A DNA stretch of 64,000 nt, from the NCBI RefSeq assembly GCF_014333615.1, contig NZ_JACSCY010000014.1, positions 1 to 64,000 of the forward strand, in the 5' to 3' direction. This DNA comes from Hymenobacter citatus (GTDB lineage Bacteria > Bacteroidota > Bacteroidia > Cytophagales > Hymenobacteraceae). Position numbers and translations under genes: made by a program. Each line of letters begins with the position of its first letter. The first letter of the stretch is position 1. The notes under the pieces are model-generated. The model searched no databases and was not told the origin of the DNA. It worked only from the letters and a program-made list of their open reading frames with translations. This document shows, piece after piece, positions 52,401-59,897 of the stretch.

Positions 52401-52730
52401 GCCCTCCAGGGCCGCCCCGCCGCCCAGGCTTTCTACGGCCTCACCGAAGAAGCCGTGCGCCCGTCCCCTGGTGCCGATGCCGCCAGCCTGCGCGAAGTAG
52501 CCATCCACGCCGGCCTGCACCTCGACGACCTGCTCCGCTCGCACCTCCTCGACCAGGCCCGCCCCATCGTCGACTGGCCCAACAAAGACTCCCTCGTCAA
52601 CGCCGCCCGCCTCGCCCTCGACGACTACCTCTTCGACCTCAACGCCCGCGAAAACCTCGGCCTCTCCCTCGACGCCATCGACCGCCTCCTCGACCAAGTA
52701 TTCGCCGTCGCCCGCCGCCAGTACGCATGA
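49491..52730 (+). CDS. hsdR: Type I restriction endonuclease subunit HsdR
   Basis: The 1079-residue motor-nuclease has an N-terminal PD-(D/E)XK nuclease with Asp156, Glu170 and Lys172 (YRPDVVLF ... AVLECKRP). The SF2 helicase core has Walker A TQGSGKS near residue 350 and the DExH-type VDEGHRSQYG near 448, followed by LAFTGTPLLKREKSTAARFG and, in the second RecA domain, LLTGFDAPRNTVLYLTR and QAIARVNRV. It translocates DNA and cuts unmethylated phage DNA with HsdM and HsdS. The ATG at 49491 begins MPASATPNLREDHASQ; an earlier in-frame start at 49416 would overlap the upstream gene. Its stop overlaps the YgjP-like gene start (ATGA). Confidence 0.96.
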   Translation: MPASATPNLREDHASQLPALLWLQKLGYTYLAPAQALAARGGRTNGVLLETVLRTQLARLNAVRHRGQQQPFSDDNLSAAIQALRDLPGPLGFGPATHAAYDLLTLGKSFEQVVDGDRKSFSLRYIDWQQPANNAFHVTSEFTVQRAGLPDTYRPDVVLFVNGIPLAVLECKRPAAGLLDQAIAQHLRQQTEDGIRPLYIWSQLLLVADGDQARYATTATPPEFWATWREQHPSPEAQAAWEQQLLTLKNQPLRPEQEAALFAGDFAYAQAHFRQLRAAPQLPTGQDRALWSLCQPQRLLDLAFHFVLYEDGLKKIARYQQFFGVRATLERVQQRDQDGRRLGGVLWHTQGSGKSLTMVMLAQLLATDPRLPGARILLVTDRTDLDEQIEGTFIKCGKLPKRARSGKHLRQLLHDPRAEVITTLINKFDKAVRHLDVPLDDDNIFVLVDEGHRSQYGSLHTRMRQVLPRACFLAFTGTPLLKREKSTAARFGGLIDPPYTIRQAVEDKAVVPLLYEGRHAAQAVNARPLDRFFEVVTEPLTDYQRADLKHKVSRAEPLNEAEQKIQEIALDISQHFTATWAGTGLKGQLVTGSKKAALKYKAALDMLGQVTSEVLISGPDEREGTDDAYATEATDPVVRFWKRMMDQHGSPEQYQKNVINAFKYQDQPELIIVVDKLLTGFDAPRNTVLYLTRGLREHTLLQAIARVNRVHPGKEFGYIIDYYGNLQQLDSALTTYSGLDGFDEADLADTLAHVRTQVDELPQRHAELWDLFRAVPNRYDAEAYQQLLADAALRHDFYDKVSTYARLLRLALSTLDFTQRNPPAKVEQYRHDGAFFLKLREQAKQRYADVVDYRQYEAQVQKLIDTHIRTEEIIRLTQLVNIFDEQHFAEVVAEAGTPAAQADTIAHRTARTITEKMDDDPALFRRLSELIEETIADYRARRISEAEYLQRARDVQQQVLRHRTAPDTPAALQGRPAAQAFYGLTEEAVRPSPGADAASLREVAIHAGLHLDDLLRSHLLDQARPIVDWPNKDSLVNAARLALDDYLFDLNARENLGLSLDAIDRLLDQVFAVARRQYA

Positions 52731-53443
52731 GTGTCACTGCTTTCTCCATCACTTATGGCAGCCACGAGCTGACTTTCACGGTAGAAGTGCGCCCGCGCCG
52801 CACCCTCAGCATCTCCGTCCACCCCGACCAGCGCGTGCACATCCTCTCTCCCCCCGACGTGCCCCTGGCCCAAATCCAGGCCCGCGTCACCCGCCGCGCC
52901 GCCTGGATTCTGCGCCAGCAGGCCTACTTCCAGCAGTTCCGCCCCGCCACGCCCGCCCGCCGCTACGTCAGCGGTGAAACCCACCTCTACCTCGGCCGCC
53001 AGTACCGCCTCCGCCTCGAAGAAGCTCCTAAGTCCCAGGTCAAGCTCATCCGCGGCCGCCTGGTGGTGCACACGCCCCGCCCCGCCGATGCCGACCACAC
53101 CGCCCAACTCCTGCGCCAGTGGTACCAGCAGCGCGCCGCCGAGCAGTTTCAGGCCGTGCTGCAGCAATGCCTACCGCTGCTAAGCGAGTACCAGCTCCCC
53201 ATTTTACCTACCCTGCACCACCGCTACTACCAAAAGCGCTGGGGCAGCTGCAGCCCCACCGGCCGCATCACCCTCAACACCGACCTCATCCGCGCCGACA
53301 AAAGCTCCATTGCCTACGTCATCCTCCACGAGCTCTGCCACCTCATCGAGCCCAACCACTCCCGCCGCTTCTACCGCCTCCTCACCCAGATACTACCCGA
53401 CTGGGAGCGCCGCAAAGCAAAGCTGGAAAAGGCCCTTGTTTAA
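52727..53443 (+). CDS. YgjP-like/DUF45 zinc metallopeptidase
   Basis: The 238-residue protein has the DUF45/YgjP architecture: an N-terminal beta domain, QKRWGSCSPTGRITLN, and the zinc site HELCH at 201-205 with third ligand His211 (EPNHSRRF). Such SprT/M48-like proteins are commonly the last gene of type I restriction operons, with unproven function. The 4-bp overlap with hsdR shows translational coupling. Codon use matches hsdR. Confidence 0.92.
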   Translation: MSVTAFSITYGSHELTFTVEVRPRRTLSISVHPDQRVHILSPPDVPLAQIQARVTRRAAWILRQQAYFQQFRPATPARRYVSGETHLYLGRQYRLRLEEAPKSQVKLIRGRLVVHTPRPADADHTAQLLRQWYQQRAAEQFQAVLQQCLPLLSEYQLPILPTLHHRYYQKRWGSCSPTGRITLNTDLIRADKSSIAYVILHELCHLIEPNHSRRFYRLLTQILPDWERRKAKLEKALV

Positions 53444-53545
53444 CGTTCTTGGCTTAGTTTTCAGCCCTGCTTAAGAAGTTATGCTTTATCTGCGTCCGCT
53501 TGCTTGTCGAAGCATCTCTCCCGCGCCACTAATTTCAACAGTCAC

Positions 53546-54184
53546 ATGACCTTACTTTGCATTCTGGAAGCCTTAGATCATATCGCTACTATTCTGGGTG
53601 TTGCCGGAATTCTGTTTGCGTTACTCAGTTGGCGAAGTTCCCGCAACAGTTTTCATCACACTGTCATTACGAGTTGCACTAGCCGCTTTCAAGAACTAAG
53701 CCTTAAGCTTCTTACCCAGCTTCCACTATCTAAAGAAGCAGTGCAGCAATATCTAGAGCTATGCAATGAGGAGCTATTTTACTTCGAGAGTAAATTTCTA
53801 CCTCAGCCCATCATTGACGAGTGGCTCGATGGCATGCTAAGCTTTATCCACCTGCGCCGGGAAGATGGTTCATTGTTTCAGCTCGCAGAGGTGACTCCAT
53901 CACCAGAAACAGACCTTTCGCCACCATTTCCTGCAGAATACCAGCAATTTCTCCAGAACTACCCCCGGCTTAATTATGCTTTCCGCGTAACGCCGGCAGC
54001 TGAGAAGACAATTAATAGTGTTCATAGTGAATACGGATCAGATGCTGCTCGCGCCGAAATGGTACTAACGGTACTTGCGAACCTTCGCTCCTACAAAGAG
54101 CAGCCTTTTCTTAAACACTTGCACCGTGCCCGCACTACTATGGGCAGCAATGTAAGGAACTGGTTAAATACCATTCTCCCCTAG
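53546..54184 (+). CDS. Membrane-anchored protein of unknown function
   Basis: The 212-residue protein has one N-terminal membrane helix (about 12-30; TILGVAGILFALLSWRSSRN) followed by a soluble helical region with CTSRFQELSLKLLTQLPLSK, EELFYFESKFLPQPIIDEWL and a C-terminal FLKHLHRARTTMGSNVRNWL. I do not recognise a family. The ATG at 53546 is preferred to a TTG at 53504. It is AT-richer than the preceding restriction genes and sits in the 0.8-kb space between the RM operon and DarTG, so it may be another accessory defence gene. Confidence 0.65.
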   Translation: MTLLCILEALDHIATILGVAGILFALLSWRSSRNSFHHTVITSCTSRFQELSLKLLTQLPLSKEAVQQYLELCNEELFYFESKFLPQPIIDEWLDGMLSFIHLRREDGSLFQLAEVTPSPETDLSPPFPAEYQQFLQNYPRLNYAFRVTPAAEKTINSVHSEYGSDAARAEMVLTVLANLRSYKEQPFLKHLHRARTTMGSNVRNWLNTILP

Positions 54185-54250
54185 CTTTCAATCTATACTG
54201 CGCCATACAGATAGCCCAACCACTCCCGCTGCTTACCAGCATCGTCGCGC

Positions 54251-54277
54251 TTCTCACCCACGAGTTGCAAAATCACA
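54251..54277 (+). repeat. Left copy of 27-bp direct repeat flanking darTG
   Basis: The core CACGAGTTGCAAAATCACA (54259-54277) recurs at 56152-56170 with a single change; the extended 27-bp unit matches at 23 of 27 positions. The two copies lie just outside the toxin-antitoxin pair. Confidence 0.75.
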
Positions 54278-54347
54278 CTTAATTACCACAGCATGAACGA
54301 GTATCTGCCAGATCTTCTCGCAAAGTAATAATGGTTTTCTTTGGCTC

Positions 54348-54965
54348 ATGCTCCAGCCGATTCCCACCCGCATCTTCCGTCTCACACACCTTGCTAATCT
54401 ACCCGATACGCTACGGCACGGCATCTTCTGTCGCAACCATCCTAGCCCCGCCATCACCGCCTACCAGAACATCGGCGACGCTAGCCTCACCGACCGGCGT
54501 AACCGCATTGCTGTACCACTCCCACCCGGTGGCGTGCTCAACGACTACGTGCCTTTCTACCTAGGACCGCGCAGCCCCATGCTCTATGCCATCAGCCACC
54601 GCCAGCCTCAGGCCAATATTGTATACCTCGTTAGCCAAGTGCAGCGCATCCAGCAGCTGGGCCTACCCTACGTCTTCACCGATGGCCACGCCTACGAAAT
54701 CCTGACTACCTTCCACCAAAGCCCTACTGACCTAGCCGCCCTGGCGTGGGCTGATATTTACGCCGACCACTGGAAACCGACGCTCCAGAACCCCAATCTA
54801 CAGCGTCACAAACAGGCTGAGTTTCTCGTTTATCAGTTTGTACCCGTGAATGCTTTGGTAGGAATTGCTGTTCTCAATACCCATATTCGTATCCAGGTTG
54901 AGCAACTTGTGCAGCAGGCCGGCCTCACGCTGCCCGTGCGCGCAGTGCCCACTTGGTACTATTAA
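54348..54965 (+). CDS. darT: DarT-type ADP-ribosyltransferase toxin
   Basis: The 205-residue protein has the DarT fold: N-terminal IFRLTHLANLPDTLRHGIFC, the NAD-binding loop region around DRRNR (49-53), GGVLNDYVPFYLGPRSPMLY (61-80), and catalytic Glu158 in QAEFLVYQ. DarT attaches ADP-ribose to thymidine in single-stranded DNA, blocking replication of host or phage. It is paired with the macrodomain antitoxin gene 24 bp downstream. A TTTCTTTG box lies 4 bp before the ATG, so the leader would be minimal. All expected catalytic features are present, so it is probably active. Confidence 0.94.
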   Translation: MLQPIPTRIFRLTHLANLPDTLRHGIFCRNHPSPAITAYQNIGDASLTDRRNRIAVPLPPGGVLNDYVPFYLGPRSPMLYAISHRQPQANIVYLVSQVQRIQQLGLPYVFTDGHAYEILTTFHQSPTDLAALAWADIYADHWKPTLQNPNLQRHKQAEFLVYQFVPVNALVGIAVLNTHIRIQVEQLVQQAGLTLPVRAVPTWYY

Positions 54966-54989
54966 GTCTCCTGGCTCACCGCAATTCGC

Positions 54990-56021
54990 ATGATTATCTC
55001 TGCCGAAGGCAACTTGTTGCAAGCATCCACAGATGCCCTCATCAACACCGTCAATACCGAAGGTGTAATGGGGAAAGGCATCGCCTTGCAGTTCAAAGAA
55101 GCCTTCGACCTTAACTACCGCCTTTACCGCCAGGCCTGCAAAACACAGCAGGTTCGCGTAGGCGAAATGTTCGTCACTGAAACTCACGAGCTAGTTGGCC
55201 CGCGCTTCATTATCAACTTCCCTACCAAGCGGCACTGGAAGGAACGCTCCCATATCGAGTACATCACCGAAGGCCTTGAAGACCTGAAGCGCGTAATCGC
55301 AGCGCGTGGTATCACCTCCATCTCTATGCCTCCCTTGGGCTGCGGCAACGGAGGCCTGAACTGGAGCCAGGTGCGACCCATCATCGAGCAGTCCCTCACC
55401 GAGGTTACCATTCCCATCTACCTCTACGAGCCTTCCGCTACGGTTTCCAAGCGGGAGCGCCAGCCCACTGCTGACGCCCAAAAGCTGACCCCTTCCCGCG
55501 CTATGTTGCTGGCCGCTATGCGGGCCTACTCATCGCTTGGTTACAGCCTCAGCCTGATCGAAGTGCAAAAGCTCGCCTACTTTCTTCAGCGCCTAGGCGA
55601 ACCCCTTAAGCTGAAGTTCGAGAAAGCGCAGTATGGCCCCTTTGCCTATAATTTGAGTCACGTCCTGCAACGCATGGATGGTGCCTACCTGCGCGGCATG
55701 GCCTATAAGGAAGCGAAGCCCTTCGCGGAGCTGACGCTGATGGAAGAAAAATTTCCCGAGATTGACGCATACATGGCGCAGTACCTTACTGGCCAGCAAA
55801 AGGAGCAGGTAGCCCACCTTACCCACCTCATCGAAGGCTTCGAGTCCCCTCTTGGGATGGAGCTCCTAGCTACCGTCGATTATCTGCTCAACGCCCGCGA
55901 GGCGCATGATGTTCCTACCCTAGTGCAGGCTGTTGGTGCTTGGAACGATCGTAAACGCGAAGTATTGACACCCGAATATATCGGCTTAGCGTTTGAACGA
56001 CTTTCGCTAGAAGGCGTGTAG
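54990..56021 (+). CDS. darG: DarG-type macrodomain antitoxin
   Basis: The 343-residue protein has an N-terminal macrodomain (about 1-150) with the ADP-ribose-binding loops GNLLQASTDALINTVNTEG and MPPLGCGNGGLNW. A linker leads to a C-terminal domain (about 165-343) with YSLSLIEVQKLAYFLQRLGE and a helical end. DarG removes ADP-ribose from thymidine and its C-terminal domain blocks DarT directly. It follows the toxin gene by 24 bp. The ATG at 54990 begins right at the first macrodomain strand (MIISAEGNLL). Confidence 0.94.
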   Translation: MIISAEGNLLQASTDALINTVNTEGVMGKGIALQFKEAFDLNYRLYRQACKTQQVRVGEMFVTETHELVGPRFIINFPTKRHWKERSHIEYITEGLEDLKRVIAARGITSISMPPLGCGNGGLNWSQVRPIIEQSLTEVTIPIYLYEPSATVSKRERQPTADAQKLTPSRAMLLAAMRAYSSLGYSLSLIEVQKLAYFLQRLGEPLKLKFEKAQYGPFAYNLSHVLQRMDGAYLRGMAYKEAKPFAELTLMEEKFPEIDAYMAQYLTGQQKEQVAHLTHLIEGFESPLGMELLATVDYLLNAREAHDVPTLVQAVGAWNDRKREVLTPEYIGLAFERLSLEGV

Positions 56022-56369
56022 CCTAGCTCGTCCTACTTGCAGTTACCCAACGGGGCTAGCTAGTCGAGCATCATGCCCGGCCAGTTTGCCCCGTTATCTG
56101 TGTTAATGATGCAGTAGTAGCAGTTTGCCGATTTGGTCTCATGTTCTTATTCACGAGTTACAAAATCACATGGACTACAAAAAGCCCATGCATATGTACG
56201 TGTAGGGGCGAGGAGGTCTAGCTAGGAAAAAGAAGTAGCCCCGACTACGTAAATAGGCCGAGGCTACACACGATGATCCCAGAGGTCCTCCTTGAAAAAT
56301 TTAAAAACAGAAAGTAGTAGAGCTACCCTTTCATCAAATTTCCTTTTGCAAGAAGAATCTCCAAATAGG
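56022..56369. other. Non-coding region after darG
   Basis: No gene is seen in these 0.35 kb. The region holds the right copy of the darTG-flanking direct repeat (56144-56170). An imperfect hairpin (GTAGCCCCGACT around 56237 and its partner near 56268) precedes the convergent nuclease gene and may end both transcripts. Confidence 0.5.
56144..56170 (+). repeat. Right copy of 27-bp direct repeat flanking darTG
   Basis: Matches 54251-54277 in direct orientation, 23 of 27 positions, with an 18/19 core. In the same frame both copies read L-x-H-E-L-Q-N-H, so they could also be remnants of a duplicated coding end. Confidence 0.75.
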
Positions 56370-57521
56370 CTACACTGTCTTGTTTGCCTGTGCAACCTCG
56401 CGCATTAACTCTTTGACCTGATCAAAATAGCCTTGTCCTTCTCGTAGCCTATCCTCAAACAGATGCAGCCGGGCCTCTTCGTTTTTCACAGCTTGGTAGA
56501 GTTCGGCAGGCGGTATGTTATTGAAGTAACGGTTGCTCATCCATTTCCACGCTAGCCAATAGTGATTACGGTCGCGTTTTAACTTCGGAACCTTATTCTG
56601 AATAAGGACGGCCAACGGACGTAATGCCTCTTCTGTTGCCAATACGTCCTTCCCGTCCCGTACAGCCCGAAAGCCATAACTATTGTTGTGGAGCCGGAAG
56701 TAGATGGCGTAGTCTGGGAATGGTGAGACATTCTCACTGAATCGGGCGTACCACTTCTCCTCGAACTGGTGGATTAGCTCTCGAACAAAAATTGCCTGAC
56801 TTTCCTCAAACGCTTGTTTGAGGGCGTGGGCGCTCACAAAGTTTTCTTCGCTTTGCTGAACCAGTTGCTGCATTTCCATTCGGATGAAGTCATTGGGCGC
56901 TTTGCCCGTGAGGTAGTGAATGAGGTGTTGGTACTGAACGATTGTTTCCCGCACGAGCGGATAGGCCACCGCCACTTGCCGGCATGTATCCAACCAAGCA
57001 ACAATGTCGGTGCGGTAAGAGAGTCGCTGGTACTGTTCTGGCAGCAGCTTTCCGGCCCCCCAGTTAGTTGGCTCAGCACCCTCTAACGTCAAATACAGCA
57101 GCCGAGCGTCTTTGCGGTGTGCCCGATACCGCTCTAGCTGATTCTGCTGGTCGTGGGCATAAATCTTATTTTCAATGAACAGGTATTGCCCGGCCGATTC
57201 CAGGTAAATATCAATTCGACCGCCTTGCGAGTAGTCTGCCGTCACTCGCCCGATATCGTACTCCACCACAACCCGGGCAGTAGCCGTTGGGAAGCTCGTA
57301 AAGCCTATCGCTTCGACAAACAGCTTTAAGAACGCATCCCGCAGGCCATGGCTACCCGCCGGATTCAGCAGCTCTCCGAGGAACGCGGAGTGCATCCGCA
57401 CTTCGTTCGCTTCGAGGCCCAGGATTCGAAATACATTGAAGTTCTCACCGCTTAGCAACGTCATCTTCTCCTGCGTCCGTTGCAAGGCGGAAACCTGCTG
57501 TAGCAAACTACTATGCGTCAT
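56370..57521 (-). CDS. PD-(D/E)XK nuclease-superfamily protein
   Basis: The 383-residue protein has an N-terminal helix pair (FNVFRILGLEANEVRMHSAF, LGELLNP) and a nuclease core with Asp104 in GGRIDIYLES, Glu117 and Lys119 in YLFIENKIYA, and DQQNQLERY thereafter. This matches the stand-alone PDDEXK_4-type nucleases of defence regions. The C-terminal half is helical and may bind DNA. Phage restriction is inferred from the family and context. The ATG at 57521 is used; the frame is open to 57599. It is divergent from McrB, sharing a 170-bp promoter region. Confidence 0.88.
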   Translation of the reverse strand: MTHSSLLQQVSALQRTQEKMTLLSGENFNVFRILGLEANEVRMHSAFLGELLNPAGSHGLRDAFLKLFVEAIGFTSFPTATARVVVEYDIGRVTADYSQGGRIDIYLESAGQYLFIENKIYAHDQQNQLERYRAHRKDARLLYLTLEGAEPTNWGAGKLLPEQYQRLSYRTDIVAWLDTCRQVAVAYPLVRETIVQYQHLIHYLTGKAPNDFIRMEMQQLVQQSEENFVSAHALKQAFEESQAIFVRELIHQFEEKWYARFSENVSPFPDYAIYFRLHNNSYGFRAVRDGKDVLATEEALRPLAVLIQNKVPKLKRDRNHYWLAWKWMSNRYFNNIPPAELYQAVKNEEARLHLFEDRLREGQGYFDQVKELMREVAQANKTV

Positions 57522-57679
57522 ATGCAACGTTGATAGATGAGAGCAGCAAGTAACAACTTGTTTGCCGTACCCTTCTAACAATACTTCATGTAGCCGCACT
57601 ACCTACTCGTAAAGCGAACAATATGGGCTATAGGGGTCCGTAGTAGAACGAAACAGCTCGGCATTTACGCCGCTATTCG

Positions 57680-57687
57680 TTTCTTTG
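57680..57687 (+). promoter_or_regulatory. -7-like box next to the mcrB start
   Basis: TTTCTTTG, one base from TAnnTTTG, ends 4 bp before the mcrB ATG. The same octamer at the same spacing precedes darT (54336-54343), suggesting near-leaderless transcripts. Confidence 0.4.
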
Positions 57688-57691
57688 CTTT

Positions 57692-59896
57692 ATGAGTGAC
57701 GTGCGCCTGGTAGCTCCGGAAGTGGTGGAGCAGTTCTTTGACTTGGTGCGCGACGTAACGCTGCAAGTGCAGCCGTTTTCGGTGCACTATCAGGACTTCT
57801 TTGTGACGGCGGACAACCTGCAACCCTTGGTTCGCACCAACGCGGCGACCTTTCAGTTACGACGCGGGAGCGCCGAGGCGGGGCAGTGGGCCACGCAACG
57901 CACTATTCGCATGCTCCTGCGGCAAGTAGGCAACAAGCTAGAGCACGCCTTCCAGTATGCGCGCGGGTGGCGTCATCTGGTGTACGACATCGGCAGCGCT
58001 TGGCAAACGGAGACGGAAGTACTCATCGGGTTTCGCATGATCAGCGGCAGCGCGGGGCGGAATCGCTGGTTCGGACGTCGCGATAGCGCCATTGAGACGC
58101 GCTCGCCCCAGGTGATGGCCAACTTAACCAGCCACTTGCGACAGGAACTAACCCGCGCCTTTGCCAAGTACAACGACGAGACAGACACCGGCTTACCTGA
58201 CCAGTGGCTGACGGTGGTGCGGCTCCCACTCACCACGCCCACGACGCTGGTCGCGACGACTTCCACGAAATCCTTGCTGCTGCGCCAGTTGTCGCAGGCA
58301 CTCGTGCTGGGCGAAGTGTTGCGCCGCCAGTCATTTGATCCTTCGATAGAACCTCCCATTACGCGTGCTATGCCACATGCTCTGAATCAAATTCTGTACG
58401 GCCCGCCCGGCACGGGCAAGACGTACAGCACGTCTTTGTGGGCGCTGACCCTGCTCAATCCGAATAACCTGCCGCTGGCCGAAGTCAAAGGTCATTACGG
58501 AGACAATCACGGCGCGATGCGGGGAGCCTTCGAGCAGTTTCGTCGGGATGGGCAGATTGGCTTCGTGTCCTTTCACCAGTCCTTTGGCTACGAAGATTTT
58601 GTGGAAGGCATCAAGCCCGGCTTAGACGACAGGGACGAGGAAGAGGGTACTAGTATGTTACAATACCACCTTGCCGCCGGCATTTTCAAGCGCCTGGCCG
58701 AGCGGGCCATTTACGGCTTGCATCTGCAACGTCAACTACGCGAGCAGGCCATTGGCACGGCCGAACCCGTCGCGCTGGATTTCGAAACCCTGTTCAGCCT
58801 GTTTAGTAACCAGTTACTGGAGCGCCTGCAACAGCACGGCGTGGGCAATGTGATCCTGCCCACGATTTCGAATAGTAGTGTGGTGCTGGACGAGGTGACC
58901 TCTAAGGGAACGCTGCGCTTCTATCACCAGAATGGGGATGCCACCAAAACATTTGCCGTCAGCAAAACCCGTCTCGAAAAAGTCTACCGGACGTTTCCCA
59001 CCGTCGCGGCTATTACCAATGTGAGTCGCGATATTGTCAGCACCATCGGCGGGGCCAATACGACCGTGTACTGGGCCGCGTTTCGTGCCCTCAAGGAATT
59101 CGAAGCCCAGCAGCTCCCGACCCTGGCGACGACGTCGGTGGACGCATTCGACTTATCCGAGCAGTTGCGCCGGGCCGTCGACCAGCCTGAAGTAGCGGCG
59201 AGTGTCGCGCGTGACTACGACTTCCATGCCCTCACGGCCGAAGACTACGCTGCCGCACCGCGCTTTGTGCTCATTATCGACGAGATCAACCGAGGCAATG
59301 TCGCCAGCATCTTCGGCGAGCTGATCTCGCTGCTGGAAGAGGACAAGCGCGGCGGGCAGGCCAATGAGCTGCGCGTGACTCTCCCCTACTCCAAAGAATC
59401 GTTCACCGTGCCACCGAATCTGTTTGTGCTCGGTACGATGAATACGGCAGACCGCTCGGTGGAAGCACTCGATACGGCCTTGCGGCGGCGTTTCAGCTTC
59501 CATGAGTTGGCGCCGCAGCCGCAGGAGCTGCCCGATAACGTGGAGGGCATCAACGTGCAAGCCCTGCTGACGGCGCTCAACGAGCGGCTGGAAACCTTGC
59601 TGGACCGGGACCACCGCCTCGGGCACGCCTGGCTGTTGCAGGTACGGACCGTAGAGGACTTGCGGACCGTCTTTCAGCAGAAGATCATTCCCCAACTGCA
59701 GGAGTACTTCTATGGCCAGTGGGCGCGGCTGGGGCAAGTGCTGGGAACCGGTTTTGTGCGCCGCCTCCCGAGAGCAGTTCGCCTCTTGCCCGGCTTTGAG
59801 GAAGAGGACCTACCCGACGAGCCCCGGTACCGCTACGACATCACGCCCGTGAGCGAGTGGACTGCGGAGGTGTTCCGTCGCCTGTACGCTTCGTGA
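57692..59896 (+). CDS. mcrB: McrB-type AAA+ GTPase of a modification-dependent restriction system
   Basis: The 734-residue protein has an N-terminal domain (about 1-225) that in this family recognises modified DNA or other signals. It resembles DUF-type McrB N-termini rather than the E. coli 5-methylcytosine domain, so its target is open. The AAA+ motor has Walker A GPPGTGKT at 237-244, IGFVSFHQSFGYEDFVEG, Walker B LIIDEINRGN around 527-536 and the McrB-specific NTADRSVEALDTALRRRFSF. GTP hydrolysis drives translocation towards the McrC nuclease. The mcrC ATG follows the stop by 1 bp. Confidence 0.95.
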   Translation: MSDVRLVAPEVVEQFFDLVRDVTLQVQPFSVHYQDFFVTADNLQPLVRTNAATFQLRRGSAEAGQWATQRTIRMLLRQVGNKLEHAFQYARGWRHLVYDIGSAWQTETEVLIGFRMISGSAGRNRWFGRRDSAIETRSPQVMANLTSHLRQELTRAFAKYNDETDTGLPDQWLTVVRLPLTTPTTLVATTSTKSLLLRQLSQALVLGEVLRRQSFDPSIEPPITRAMPHALNQILYGPPGTGKTYSTSLWALTLLNPNNLPLAEVKGHYGDNHGAMRGAFEQFRRDGQIGFVSFHQSFGYEDFVEGIKPGLDDRDEEEGTSMLQYHLAAGIFKRLAERAIYGLHLQRQLREQAIGTAEPVALDFETLFSLFSNQLLERLQQHGVGNVILPTISNSSVVLDEVTSKGTLRFYHQNGDATKTFAVSKTRLEKVYRTFPTVAAITNVSRDIVSTIGGANTTVYWAAFRALKEFEAQQLPTLATTSVDAFDLSEQLRRAVDQPEVAASVARDYDFHALTAEDYAAAPRFVLIIDEINRGNVASIFGELISLLEEDKRGGQANELRVTLPYSKESFTVPPNLFVLGTMNTADRSVEALDTALRRRFSFHELAPQPQELPDNVEGINVQALLTALNERLETLLDRDHRLGHAWLLQVRTVEDLRTVFQQKIIPQLQEYFYGQWARLGQVLGTGFVRRLPRAVRLLPGFEEEDLPDEPRYRYDITPVSEWTAEVFRRLYAS

Positions 59897-59897
59897 C

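Noticed and set aside
49206..52697. A 1163-codon open frame on the minus strand opposite hsdR
   Set aside because: Low-complexity Val/Gly/Glu composition is the mirror of strongly C-ending codons in hsdR; no domain is recognisable, while the plus strand encodes a clear HsdR.
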